Below are positions 1 to 13,200 of a stretch of 64,000 bases of DNA, one piece after another (position 1 is the stretch's first letter; every line of letters begins with the position of its first letter). The stretch lies in the NCBI GenBank assembly GCA_013396995.1, contig VWZP01010904.1, positions 5,654,454-5,718,453 of the forward strand, written 5' to 3'. Under the pieces are notes generated by a model. It saw only the letters and a program-made list of their open reading frames with translations, had not been told where the DNA came from and did no database searches. This DNA is from Dicaeum eximium (lineage: Eukaryota > Chordata > Aves > Passeriformes > Dicaeidae). Position numbers and translations under genes: made by a program.

Positions 1-2429
1 TAAGTAATTTGCATTTAAGGATAAGGCATGAAAAGGCATGAAAAAGATGGAGACCTTTCTTCATATGATTTCCTTGGTGATGGTGATATTTGCCTCCAGG
101 TTCTCTAAGTCAGTATTGTTATGAATGATTTATGAACAAAATGAACTTTCAAAGGGACTGGATAGCATGCTACTGAAAAATTCTTTATGATCCAGTGGGT
201 AGATACTAACTTCTGGTTTCATACTATGAATTGAACATAAGTGGGTATCATCACAGGAAATTTCCCATTGGAAAAGGGGAAACTTTCCCACAGGAAAGTT
301 TGGTTTGTCAGAATTTTAAGAAGTGACTTGTAAATTATAAAAGTCTGAGAGTGTTCTCTGTGGAGAAAATGTTTATGTCATATTTACATGGCCACATTTA
401 TTTTAGTGACACCAGGCAAGCACTGTCTTCTGAAATGGACCAAAATGAAAAGTTAATGATATGTAGGATGACTTGTAATAGTGTGAAAGTGTGTGTGAAA
501 GTGACAGCATTTACTTTACTGAATACTCACAATGTAAATCCAAAAATTACACAAAATCTTAACTAGTCAGTATAATTTATCAGCAGCTGTGAAAAAATCC
601 CACACACTGATGAAAATGCTGTAGAAAATGCACAACAGGTTCTGTGGAAGGTTGATGTTTTGCTGTTTCCCACTTGGATTTATTCCTTCTGATTGAAGGT
701 TGAATGTAATGCATGCTCTCCACAATGGGAAATTGTACTTTTGGTGTACTATGTTTTTATGCTGACTTAAAAATTTCTTCTATTCAAGAGACATACTAAC
801 AGCAACTGTGAGGTCAGACTGTTACTACAGTGACCAGGGCTAAATTTTAGAGACAAAACTGTTGCCTCTGTTTTCCACATTTCCAAAGAAGGAAATGTTG
901 ATTTTAAAAGTAATCTTCATTTTATATCTCCCCCTCTCTCACCACTATTTGAATTTTCTAAAATCCCCTTTCTTCCCTGTGCAATTCTTCAGAATTTCTT
1001 CTACCCACTTTCCTCCTATATATAACAAAAGTGGCTTTAATATTGAATTTGCTGTACTTATAAAAAAAAGTGGAATTAAAAAATACATACTGATTATCAA
1101 ATTACTTTTCTTTTGCAATTGTCTTAAAATTTTTACTGCCTCCATTTCCTACCTTTAAAATCTTCTTCTTTATGAGAAATTGTATATGTGTAATAACTAA
1201 ATCAAGACAGAGATTACTATAAGGCATTAGGCATGTACCAGAACTCTTAGTTCCACCATCTGCTGTGATACACACAATGCACTTCCAAAAGAAAACTATT
1301 TTCTGCATTAAACTCATCATAGAACTGACAAACTTAGGAAAAATAGGAAAATAATAATTCTCTACATTGTCATTTTTGCTATTTCAACATATCAACTGCT
1401 ACTTAAATTCAGCTCATTACAAAGCACACTACTCAATCTACTACACAAAAATACACATCAGCATTCAATCAATTTGGTTTGAAGTAAAGAACACAAAGGA
1501 CTACCAGGATATACCTTGGGCTGTAAAACCAGGGCTATCAGGTTCATAGGAAACCTGAAGTGAATTACACTTCTTAGAATGTTCTGCATCTTTCTTCAAA
1601 TGCAGAAAATTAATGCAATTTCTTAAATCATAAAAATGTGTTAAATCTACAAAAGTAATAGAGATCCACACCTTGTATATGAGAAAAAAGTATACATTTT
1701 CCCACAAAAAACCTATGATCTCATTTTTATGGAGACAACACCTTAAGAGAACTGGCAAGAAAAAAAATACTGACACTGATAAGTATGATGAAATATTACT
1801 ACCATACTCTATTTTGGTACAACAGCAATATATTACACACACATAAAGTTAACCAGGAAGGCACATTTTTCAGAAGTTCAGGAAAACAAATTCAGTTTTA
1901 TAAATAGTCTGATCATGAAGTCATTCAAAACAATGGACCTTTCTCTCAACTATAAAAAGCTGGTACATATGTTTTCTAATGTATCCTTATAAAATCAGGT
2001 TTAAAAAATGGAAAAGGAAAAAACCTTTTTATTAAACATATGCTATTCATGCTGCTTCTTTCACCTTTACAGATTCACTATATGCAATGAAGATAAATTA
2101 CAGTACATAGAGATGCACAGTGGCCAAAAATTAATTATTATTAACATTTATTATATACTTTGGTAAAAGCATTGATATGACTTTTTGCATGGTGACATTC
2201 TGTGCTCTGTCTGGAGTTCACCCCTTACAAACTTTAGGAAATGCTGAAAAATGTGGTTACTTGTCATCAAGTTTATATAACCTTGCCCTGCACAAGAACT
2301 GCAACTGTCCCCTCCAAAATAAAAACAAAATAAGGAAGGGATACAGGGGTTCCCCTCCCCCTTTGCCAAATGAATACATTCCTGTGTCCTGTCCTGGCTC
2401 CAAGAGAAGGAAGTTGGGTTCAGTTGTCA
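1..2429. other. Unique AT-rich DNA, no gene seen
   Basis: I see no gene or classifiable repeat here. Open frames of up to 113 codons (for example minus strand 1501-1842) have no recognisable domain, no splice context that I can defend, and amino-acid composition typical of translated AT-rich noncoding DNA. Confidence 0.6.
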
Positions 2430-2630
2430 GAGTGCCAACGCTGTGGCTCAGGAGAATAGAGCTCCATTGCCTGCTCTTGCACTGACGTCCTGTGTGAACC
2501 CAGGCAGCTCACAGTTCCCTCCCTGCCCCTGAAAAATGACAATAGCACTGTCCTAAAGCCAGCTGTGGCACTGATAAGTAAATATGAGGCTGCAAAATAT
2601 CCAGATTCTGTGAGGGGTGGGAGCACAGAC
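2430..2630 (+). repeat. MIR-like ancient SINE (CORE-SINE type)
   Basis: The order of elements follows the amniote MIR consensus as I remember it. A segment like 'gtcaggagac..ggttc' (2448-2466) is followed by a segment like 'ctctgccactgac..ctgtgtgacc..ggcaagtcac' (about 2474-2512). Then comes a pyrimidine run followed by 'cccctgaaaaatgacaatag' (2525-2544), matching the 'cccatctgtaaaatggggataatag' region. The end resembles the MIR tail 'gagattctcggatgaaaggtgc' (about 2602-2626). The copy is heavily diverged, as expected for an insertion predating bird radiations. It carries no gene. Similarity is judged by eye, so the subfamily is not assigned. Confidence 0.7.
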
Positions 2631-3061
2631 ACAGCAATACAATCATTTCTGTTCTTCAGTTGGCTCACAGAAGTATTGCTGCACAACATACCTGGAATAC
2701 ACAAATACACTTTCTCTTTCAAATTATCCAACATAGATAAAGATGTCTGATTCTAACCATTTAAACTTTTTTCTTTTCAGAAAACTGAGAATAACAAAGT
2801 CTGGGAGTTTGGCATCGTCACATCCCAACCTGACATTACCCATCCATTTAACCATTGTTGCTAGGCAATAAATGTTAGGTCTCTTGTTATTGGAATAGCC
2901 AGAGACATGACTATGTTAGAGTATCCTAAACCAAAATATTTTTGGATCTCAAATAGGGATTTGAGATATTTTTAAAATGTATAAGGGAATAGTACTGGGA
3001 GGGTAGTGGTACTGCTTGTGCATAACATACACTTGATTATATGTGTTGTACTGTTCCAAGC

Positions 3062-3112
3062 AGAACTGGACTCGGTGATCCATCTTCCATTTTTGTGATT
3101 CTGTCTTTCCTT
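3062..3112 (+). repeat. Decayed CR1 LINE 3' tail (tentative)
   Basis: The short stretch 'actggactcggtgatccatc' followed by 'tttttgtgattctgtc' resembles the CR1 3' end, in which 'ggactcgatgatct...' precedes an octamer tail of the 'attctgtg' type. Only about 50 bases are recognisable and the upstream 3'-UTR is not evident, so this is a weak call. Confidence 0.4.
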
Positions 3113-5298
3113 CCACACATTCTCATTTCAATTAATAAAAAAAACCAAGAAACCTGATTTATTTAATTGAATCATATTCCCTTAATTAAACTAGGAAGTA
3201 TTGTTGAGAGTGGAAATACTCTTGAGAAAAGTACTAACTGTATTTCCTTGCTTAGCTTATTACTTTTTATGGGAACTTGCAAAAAAAAAAGGACAAAAGA
3301 GCTAACCATCTGAAATGAAATCACTTGTTCTTCATGGAGAAGTATTTTCCTGTAAATATTTGATTCTCCATTTACCCAGCACATGTCCAGTAAAAACAAG
3401 GGATGGAAAGTGGCCATCTCAGTGACCTTGTGTCCCTCCCTTAGAGGAAGACAGCTGACAGGTAGATGTATGAACAGTTTGTTATTGCAGATTGCAGATC
3501 TTGTGATTATCTCTGACTCAACTTCTGGGGTTTTATCTGGAATTCCTGTGGCAGGTCAGCTTGTGTACTACTCCTTGTCTTTACCTTGTAGTGACCTCAG
3601 GTTAAAAATACACCTTACAATAATACATAATAGTTTCCAAAATTACTGTTTGAGTTGAAATAATGATGGCAAGCTCCAGACTTAGAATGACCCAAAAGAT
3701 ATGTCTCAAAATGTAGACTTCAGTTTATCTGTGAAGATGTTATCATTATGAGTTTATCTATACTTTTTTGGTTTAGTTTTCAGCTGTACTTGATATAGTA
3801 GATACAGTAGAAATTTGCTATTCATTTTCTTAATAAATAAACTATGTCAATTTTATCATCTTTCAGCATATTATGTGGTACTGCAAGATGACATATTTTT
3901 AAAATGCCTTGTTAGAATTACTTGGGACTTACCTGATGAGAAAAGATAAGTATTTATATCTAAATCTCTTTTATATGTTTAGAATATATGTCTATATTTA
4001 TTCATTGTAAAACAAGCTAACTATAACTTACGAATCAGTGTCATTAATCTTTATAAAGTATTCTAAGTTCCTCTGGTAAATATTTTGGAGAGAGAGTGGC
4101 ACACGGCAAATTTTCTCTAAATCTTCCTGCTCCTTCTTCCAATATCAGATTACATTTCCTTGCCTCCCCTAATTAAATTTCAAATTCTACTGATTTAATA
4201 TCCTTTACTAATATTTTCTGCTACATTAGGCCTCTTCAAAAGCTTTATTATTTTCCTCATCAACAGCAACAAAAAATAAAGGTGAACTTTTAATCTTTGA
4301 GAACTATGGATGTCTCATTTTTGAACACATCCTAGTAACCTAGGATAAGATCATCTCTGGCCTTTCTTACAGCAAAAAATAAATGGTTTTTATCCCTCTT
4401 CCCCATCATTCACTTCCTCCTGTAGATAGCATAGTTGTTCTGGCAGAGATTTACTGACATTTTGCTTCCTTCTCATTAATCTCTATCTTCTGAGCCCTCA
4501 GTATAGCACACCTATCATTCTCAGGGTAGTGTTCCAAGATTTCTCCAATTTCCTGTGGGAATACCTTTCTAGCAAGATGCAGAAGCCAGGAGAGCATTGT
4601 GACAATGCACTATAAAGTGAACAATGCACATGTTATTGGAGGACTAAGGGAAGAACAGAGGACAAGGGTTCTGCTATTTTTGCTCGTGTCAGCACAAGAT
4701 TAGTCTCCCCTGCACGTAAAGACAGGAAAACAGGACATCTTCTCCTTCAAACTTGGACTTCAAACTGCAAGTTAGAGCAAGAACCTTTGGGTGGTTTGCC
4801 ATGGCTCACTCCTGTCCCTCTGCTATGATTTGTTGTTTCTCAGTAGTACTGGCTCGCTGGGATTCCCTGAAAGGTGCACAAGTACCAAGGAATACAGGAA
4901 AATAAATGGATGTGAAAAACAATAACTAGCACTTCATTAGAGATTGAATTTATAATCCAGAAATATATTTTTTTTTTCCAGTCACAGTGGCACAACCACT
5001 AGAAAGGCACAACCTTTCTAACCAGGCTTGGATAAAAGAAACAAGAAAGAAATACATAAAGCGGTCTACTGCCTCACCAAAGGCGTGTGGATGTAGCTGT
5101 GGAGTAGATCTCCACCATTTTCGATACTCCTTTTGCTTTTGTTTAAACCTCAGTGAAGGTATTTCTTGGGTAAGGATGGTCATGCATTTGTTAGGTGGTG
5201 TTTTGATTCAGATTTAGAAGAGTGCTTATAGCCAAAGTGACATTATACCTGTTACTAGCTCTTCCCCAGAAAAAGGAACAATAGATTATAATCCAAAC
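3113..5298. other. Unique AT-rich DNA, no gene seen
   Basis: Nothing classifiable was found. Short open frames on opposite strands near 3172-3658 and 4950-5217 overlap each other without protein-like features. Confidence 0.55.
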
Positions 5299-5752
5299 TG
5301 TTTAGAGAAAACACGTTGTAGACACACAGCTTGTGGTAACTGGGAGTGGGGCTGTGGCTGAGCCCCATCCCTGATGGGTACAGCTGTGTGGGACAGTGAC
5401 TGGTACTGAAGGGGATGGGACATGGAGTGCTGAGGGGCACTGACCAACCACAGAAGGGTGGAGAGGGCACACAGGTGGGATGCAGGTGAGATCAAGGGTT
5501 TAAAAGGTTGTACTAAGGAATAACAAAGAGCAGATACTTGCAGCCTTCTGAAGTGGTGTGGTGTTGCACCGTATGAGCAGACGCCTGAAGCCTTCTTCAG
5601 TGTTGGTGGTGGCTCCACCAGCCCTCTGCTGTAACACATTGCTAGATGACCTGGGAAGTTCACTGTTGTGAATGTGGCTCTAGAATTCTTTTCTTTTTGA
5701 CACCATGCTTCACTGGAGAAGTTAAAGTGCTGTAATGTCATGGATGTTGACA
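5299..5752 (+). mobile_element. LTR-like block, probable endogenous retrovirus LTR remnant
   Basis: This roughly 450-base block is clearly richer in GC than its surroundings and has the layout of an avian LTR. A GC-rich U3-like part is followed by a TATA-like 'tttaaaagg' (5499-5507), then an R/U5-like part with 'gcaccgtatgagcagacgcc' (5566-5585). The boundaries given are the nearest TG and CA dinucleotides; no target-site duplication matches across them, so they are provisional. A 155-codon frame runs through it on the minus strand (5286-5753), but its composition is that of translated LTR DNA. It could instead be another GC-rich repeat or a decayed regulatory block. Confidence 0.4.
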
Positions 5753-8700
5753 TAAGTGGAAAAATGAAAAAAAAAAAATTAGCCTATGAAACAAGTTATC
5801 TGGCATTTAATGGTGAATGGTGGAAGGTTAAAGATGTTAAGATCATTGCTGATAGTGGAAAATTAGAAAACAAAAGAAGCATCCTATGAGCTATGGCTTT
5901 TAGGCATATAGGAAAATAAATCTCTGACTTGAAATGTTTAATCCCTAACCCCTTTACATTTTGCATCTCCACTCAACGGGTCAACATGCTGGCATACAGT
6001 GGCTGAATCAGAAATATGGATTCTCTGTCTAACCAAAGCGTACTGCTCTACATAAGGATGGATCCTTGACTCTGCTCGTGTTACCAGTTTCTTTCAAGCT
6101 TATTTGTTACATCTGTGGAAACACTAACCTATTGTGTCAATAATATTATTCTAATGATGGAAGGAAAAAATAGAACAATCAGGAAAATAAATGTTTACAA
6201 AAAGACTGGCTACTGGGAAGGAAATAAACATCATATAAATATGATTACGTATTATCTTCCGTTTGACTGCTCTTGAGTTACTGCTCTTCCTTCACTCATA
6301 AAATGTTCTCTCCAGTTTTGTTTCTTCATACAAAATATCCTAACAGTCTTTTTATGGAAGAAATAATTCAACTTACATAGTAACTGCCAGCTTCTTCTAA
6401 AAGTGTCTATAATGCACATATTTGCATAACTACATGTTTTCAGGTGCAAAACATTATGGCTTCTGAATCAAAACACCACCTAACAAATGCATGACCATCC
6501 TTACCCAAGAAATACATTCACTGAGGTTAAAACAAAAGCAAAAGGAGATGATTTTATAAATCAAAGCATAACACATACACGTTTTAAAAAATATTCTGTA
6601 ACAAATAAAAGTGAAAATAAAAAATTAGGACATTTTCCTATTGACATAACTTGTACTGTCATAATTTCAAAATGGCTCATTGAACTGAGAAGCCTGTTGC
6701 CACAGATAATATGCAGATGAAGGAGGAAGCAGACATATCTCATGTCTGCTTAAGCAAAGCAGGCTGTACAGAAATATACAGAAATAGTTGCATGGAAGCA
6801 TTAAGTACCTTACCAGTATGACAGTGAAAGAGTAAGCTTAAACTGCTGAGTTACATGATGAGAATACTGAAGTTTGAAGTCCTCAGACACAGCTAGATAT
6901 ATGCTTCTGCTGTCCATTTTCTCAATTTTCTGCTGTCAGGGGTCTCTGCTTTTATCTGTTCTGCTCATAGAGCACACACCAACATGGAAAACAATGGCTC
7001 CATTCTGGTCAACAGAAAAATTAAATTGCTGTAGAGGCAAAAATGTTTCTCCAAAGGATGTGGGTTTTATGGTTGTATCTGTTCATTCACAGTCACCACT
7101 AAGGTCATAAAATTGTCAACTCACCTTTGTCAAGATTTGCAAATGAAAGATTAACAGTGTGCATGCCCAGACTCTTTTGCAGAGTGCAGAATTTTCTCAG
7201 TATTATTGACACAACTGGGTAAAAGACTAATGATTGGAAGGTACTAAACACCTGCTTCTGGAAAACAATCTTATTCAAGACAAGCAAGATCTGACACCTT
7301 TCAAATAATTTCTTAAATCTTATTGAAACTACATCTCTAACACAAATCACAAAACAGAAATTAAAAATTCTGATTGTATAAGAGCAAGAGATGCTTAACA
7401 AAGTCACATGAAAGCTACTTTTCACACACTAAATTTAACTAAGTGCAGAAAATCTGGAGTGGTTCCTCTCCAGGGATACAATGTGTGTTGTGTTACTTTA
7501 TTAATCACTCTTCATTGGCTAGCATCATTCCTAGGACATTATACCCCCATATTCTTAAACAGGTGAGAGAGACAAACTGCACAATGTACGTGGTAGCTAA
7601 CAAAATAATTAATGAATTGCCCAAGAAAACACAGACTTAAATAGATGGTATGCAACAGAGAAAGATAGTTGACAAAATATGGATTTTTCAAGCATCCATT
7701 AATCAAATAAATGCAAATATTTGGTTATAAAATTGTCTTTCACAGATCAAAAAGAGTGAGCAGTATTTTCAAACAACACAAGTTGAACATTTGGCTTGAC
7801 ATCAAAACAATTACTGAGAAATAGTCAGTGTAGTCTATTTATATTCAGGGCATCTTCCTTTTTCAGGACTCCCATTCCTGTTTCTAGGACCATCCAGAGA
7901 GGCAGGTGCAGTGCAAAGGAAATGGGAGCAGTTCAGTCTGCTCCTTGCTATCTTAGTTCATATTTGGTGTGCCATTACCTTATGCTAGGAAAAACAAATC
8001 AAAACAGGACATTTTGCCAGCAGATGATTTCATAGTTAAAGGAACAGCTAACAGTTGTAAGATGCATATCAGCTCTGCTTGCTCATACTGCAGATGTATC
8101 CATACTTTCAGTCATATTATGTTCTCTTTTTCTTTTTTTTTTTTTCTTGGTACTGTAATGTGGTATAGATGTCCCAATGGCCAGAATTCCCTGTGCCAGC
8201 AAATTCTAAAAGATATTCTTAAAATAAATACACGATGAATGACAAGCAGCAATAGAAATCGTTATGCTAGCCAGAAGATAATGTAGCAGTGTTTCCTGAT
8301 CAGCCTCCATGCTCCTTTACAGCAGAGATTAGATGGAACTAGAATTTAATCTGCCTGGCAGCAATCACAAATGAGAGATTCAGCAAAAATTTGGCTGTTC
8401 AAAATAGAGAATTATGCTTACATTCATGTGTATACTCAGTGGAAAAAAAAGTACATATAGTATGTAATATATATGCTTTTAAAATTAGTCATTCATTAAA
8501 ATGTATTACAGTCTTTTCCCCCCATAATTTCTTCTTTTCAGCTGGCATTCCTTCTGTATAAAAGTATTAGAAAACTTGTAAAAAATCAAAGTAGACAAAA
8601 TCTATTTTTTATATTTTGTCTTTCTGAGAATCTTTACCTCAAAATGTCTCTGCTGAAATTTCCACAAGATGGAATAATCCGTATATATAAAACTTGATTT

Positions 8701-10121
8701 AACAGACCTGAAATATATGCAAGGTATTTTAATTGTTTCTGCTTTTTTGATTCATTATGCTAGAAAAGTTAAGTATTTTTAAGTATAAACTTAGAAAACG
8801 TTATTAATATAAATTTAGATTGATAAACAAAAGACAAGGTCCAAAACTTACAAAATAATATTTTTGGTAAACAAATTCTTATAATTTCTTTAAAATTTGG
8901 GCCTTATTTTACAATACATGAAATAAAATGCTGATAGAACTATTGAAGGTTGCTTTAAAATAAAGGGTTTTTTAATTTAGGACTTTATTTTGCTCTCTCT
9001 TTTGTTATTTATTGTTCTTCTATTGTATTTCAATTGAGCAAATAAAATTTAAATCACAGAATCATATATTCTTTGCTCTCATTGGCAGTATGGAAAAGCA
9101 GGAGTGTGTTTTGTAGGGTCTTATTTTTTCTTCATGTACAACCCTAAGGGCTCCACAAGTTTCTGTTGTTTCTGGACTTTTCATACCATGAGCATTCATA
9201 AAGGGGTGTGATGTACTATTTTGGTCTTGTACCAGCTCTTGTCAAACATCCAACTGGAGCATCTCTACATTCCACTTGTTAAAAAAAACCCCACTGGTAT
9301 TTATGATTAACATAAAGAACCAACACTAGCTAATTAAAGGAACTGGTTAAAACCATATACAGACCCATTAGTCTAAGCTCAGTTCCTGTTAAAACAGGCC
9401 TGCCTTGAGCTCTTAAAGTCTGGAAGAGTAAATTAATTTTTAGATTATCCCACAGTTTAAATGAAGTTTCATATGAACTCTACCTATAGATTACAGTTTA
9501 TCAAAAGACAGAACTGGAACTACATCTGCAGAGAGTAGAAGAGCCTTTTCTTTTCCATGTAATGCAGGAATTGGAGCACCAGCAATAGGGGTGGATGCTC
9601 AGCCCACAGGAGGTGTTTTCATGTGGCTTTTTCTCCCTCTGACCACTATTTCTGTAAAACTACAGAAGCAAGCCAATGACAAGATCCAGCAGAAGAAAGT
9701 AGAAATGACCAAAGCAGGTATTTTTCTTTGGCTAAAAATATGGTTAGATGTTTGGTTTTAACTTGTCCTTCCATTATAGTGGTTTCATCTCAGCTGTTCC
9801 TGACACCAATATCAGTCACCCTTTTCTCCATTTCTGCACCTTTCTAGTTCCCTAAACAGAGCTGCAGGAGCAGTTTGGAGGTGGGGAAGGAATTGTGTAG
9901 CCATGAGGCTGCTTTCCAGTGTCATCATCAAAAGTATTCACAGTGCCCCAAGGTGCTAAGATCACCATTGCCACATGAAATTTAACCCACCAGTAAACAC
10001 ACTAACCCCTCCCTCCTTGCTTCCAGCAAGAAATTATGGAACTAATGCAATGTTTGCTGCCATCACGTTGCTCAAACCAATTTGTTTTTAGTTACATATC
10101 GTCATTCACCCCATTGATTCA
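5753..10121. other. Unique AT-rich DNA, no gene seen
   Basis: This is mostly AT-rich unique sequence with homopolymer runs (A-run near 5767, T-run near 8139). A moderately GC-richer part near 9540-9990 shows no exon, splice or repeat signature that I can name. Open frames reach at most 106 codons and have no recognised product. Confidence 0.55.
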
Positions 10122-10241
10122 GATTATAAGTTCTCCAGAGGTGGGACCATCTGTTATTCTCTGTTTGTAAAGGGCCTAGCACAATAAGGTCTTGTTCTGG
10201 GCTTGCACACACAGTCATAAAAAAAACCCCAATAATAAATA
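10122..10241 (+). repeat. Ancient L2/MIR-type repeat 3' tail
   Basis: The sequence 'gattataagttctcc...' followed by 'ctgtttgtaaagggcctagc' and 'acaataaggtc' matches a tail known across amniotes: 'gattgtaagctctt..gggcaggga', then 'gtttgtacagcgcctagcacaatggggtcc', then an 'aataataaat' end. The closing 'aataataaat' is at 10231-10240. Whether the parent is an L2 LINE or a SINE borrowing its tail cannot be decided here. It is a plus-strand, 5'-truncated, diverged copy with no coding content. Confidence 0.65.
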
Positions 10242-13200
10242 GGTTTATATCACTAGTTGATGCCTTTTTTAATTCCTAGTGGACACTTTGCTGTGATATG
10301 GATATTCAAAACAAAAGGGAAAAGGCAAAGACAAGATGAGGAACAAATTCAGATTATCCTGTACCTAGTGATCTTTTGTCCTCTGAAGTCTCCTGTTTTC
10401 TATTTACACAATAAATAACAGTTTTAATATACTAGTTGGATTAAATCAGATATGAGTTTATTTCCTCCATCTTTTACATAGAGAGGTGAAGATCTAACTA
10501 AAATACATAGAATCCATACTAAAAAGTACAGTCATGAGTAATTAATTACAGCATAAGGTTAGACTATAATATAATTTTGCTAATTACAGCTTGGGGCTGA
10601 TTTTTCAGTGCAGCGGACAACAGCATGTGTTTATTCCCCATAATAACAATAATGGGATACATCATTAACCCTATTTTATTCTTTCTTAATTTTTATAATA
10701 CCAATAACAAAGATCATTAACCTCTGTTCTGTTTAACATCTAATCAGCCATTTTAGTTAAATAAATATAATATGAAACATTAAACATCACTTTGTTTGGC
10801 TAGATTTCCTCTCAGGAGGAGAAATTCTCCTAATGTTATATTAATACCAGTTAACTCAACAAGTGTTAAAACACCAGGGGCAACATTGTAAAAGATCCAT
10901 TGCAACACTCAAGTGTTTAAATGAAATCTGTTTAATCATAATTATTTGATAAACATTTTCTTTAAAAAGGGCAACTTTTCCGTTAAAATATATCTTGAAT
11001 ATATTTAATAAATTTTCCTTTTGATCATTCTGTAATGTTCTAGAATTCAAATATCACTTAGATTCAGATATTTATAGATATAAGGTTTTTATTCAATCCT
11101 ATAAATCATCCTTTCATTACAAAGGTAAGAGTAAAATCTACCTCTGATAGTAAAAGTAAGCCAAATTAAGAAAGGGAAAAAGAATATATTTCTGCTGAGG
11201 GGAGTCCATTTTACATAAATGTCCCAAGGTGCAACACATTAATACAAGTAAAACCATATAACCAATATTTTGGTTATAATAATTTCTAGTGACTTATAAA
11301 GGATAAAAGAGAAAACTGGTGATATATTAGTAAGCAAGAAGTATGGTTTTGAATTTCAAGATTGAATATTGAAATACATTTGTTTACACAGCTATAAGGG
11401 TAACATTAAATACGACCTTAGTTTTTTAGGTGAATAACCATAACAAGGTAGTAGGGGGATGTAAGCTAAAACAGGGAAGAAATGACATAATTTTGGAAAT
11501 TACAAAAAGAATTTGTACTAAAGAGGGTTAGAGTAGTTCTGAATATTGCTGTTGAAACTGGTGGACCCCAAGTCTTTTCTTGTATTTATTTATGTATGAA
11601 TGTTGCAAGCCAAGATCATCTTTTAGAGTGATGTCATGTAGAGATCGATAATCAGTTGATTTGAAGAGAGCATCTGTGAAGCCTACACATTTAATATAAG
11701 GGTTATGGGATATTATTTATTTAGAAGTGATCCAACAGGAATACACAGCCATTCGTCATTTTAAGGCCATAGAGAGCTCCCAAATGCTCAGATCTATTGG
11801 AATATGTTGAGGTTAAAATCCTATTTGATTTTTGATGAATGTCTGTTGGGTCTGTATGCAGTACCTCTCTGCCTTAAATTAGATATATTGATTTTTTTCA
11901 CACTTCTGCAGAACTTCTGTAGTATTTATTCCGTATTAGGCACAAACAGTCCTCTTCCCCACAAATTAAGCATTCAGAAAATAAAAAATTGTTCTAAGAA
12001 GTCACAATTACAGCAGAATAAAAAAGGGCATCATGAAGTACAAACCTCTATTTTGAGCTTCTTTCTGCTACATTTAAGAATGCTAAAGGCAGCACCTAAG
12101 TTTGAGTTAAACTGTGAATCACAAAATAAAGATTTTCCTGTTTGTCTACATTTCTTGAATTTAATGAGACTTGAAACTAATTTCAGTCTAACTTTTAAAT
12201 ACTTGCACTGCAAGTCATGTATATTCTGAAGAGTTTCAAGTAAGACTTTAGATTAGGAGGGACAACATTTTCAATTATATCAACATAAGAAGACACTGCT
12301 TTAATTCTGTCACAAATATTTACACTGATACAAACCTTATGAGAAAGCAAATAGAAGAAAGACATTCTCTTTAACTCAAAGATACTATTTACTTCAAGAT
12401 GCCATTTAAAAATACCATTCAGCTGCCACTGAGGTAGAGCTCTTTTCAAGGTGGTACTGCTTTACCCTTACATTAGGTGAAAAATATCCTACCCCTTTAC
12501 TGCAATTCCTTGGTCCAAAATGTTTTCCCAAGCAAGCATGAAAACTGCATTCTTACTTTCACCAAACAGTTGAAAATACACATAGCATTCCTCAAAATTG
12601 CCATGAAAAGTACAGTTTAGTGATGCATTTAAAAAGAATGAGGAATTAGAACTTTCTGTGTGTTTCTAAAACTAGAGAGACCTGGTTAATGCATATTTTT
12701 CCTGAGAATCAGATTCCCTTAACTGTAGATTGTTGTTTTTGCAAGGAAAAGGGACTTACCAGTTTTTCTCCAGCTCTACCATTTGATTCCTAATTATTCT
12801 AAACTCTGTTACAGAGAAGAATAATTGATCTTCTCCTCCTTTATCTACAACATAATTTTATCCACAACTTACAACTTATGTAAGCAGACAACCGACTTAG
12901 AAGTCTAGATGTCTAGAAGATCATTATACACAATGACTGTAGCAAGCCAAACACTAGCTGATTTCCCAGACTCTAAGGGTTCTTGGTTTTCTTAATTTTA
13001 GTGGAATTTCATACAAATCCTAAGAGATAACTTTATGCAGAGCCATGACCCTATGCTAATCATTTTCCATCCTCCCACTACTCCACACAGTTACTACACT
13101 GGAAAAAATATCAAGCTACAATAAAGCTAAAGGACAGTCATGTACCTTCTCCACCTCTTTTTTCTTTCTTAAAAGAATAAAGGTTGCAATCTCCACCTTC

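Noticed and set aside
5286..5753. 155-codon minus-strand open frame, longest in the window
   Set aside because: It coincides with a GC-rich LTR-like block, is rich in Ser/Pro/His/Leu as expected of translated GC-rich noncoding DNA, and has no recognised domain.
11804..12229. 141-codon plus-strand frame
   Set aside because: AT-rich composition, no known domain, an opposing frame on the other strand, and no splice or promoter context.
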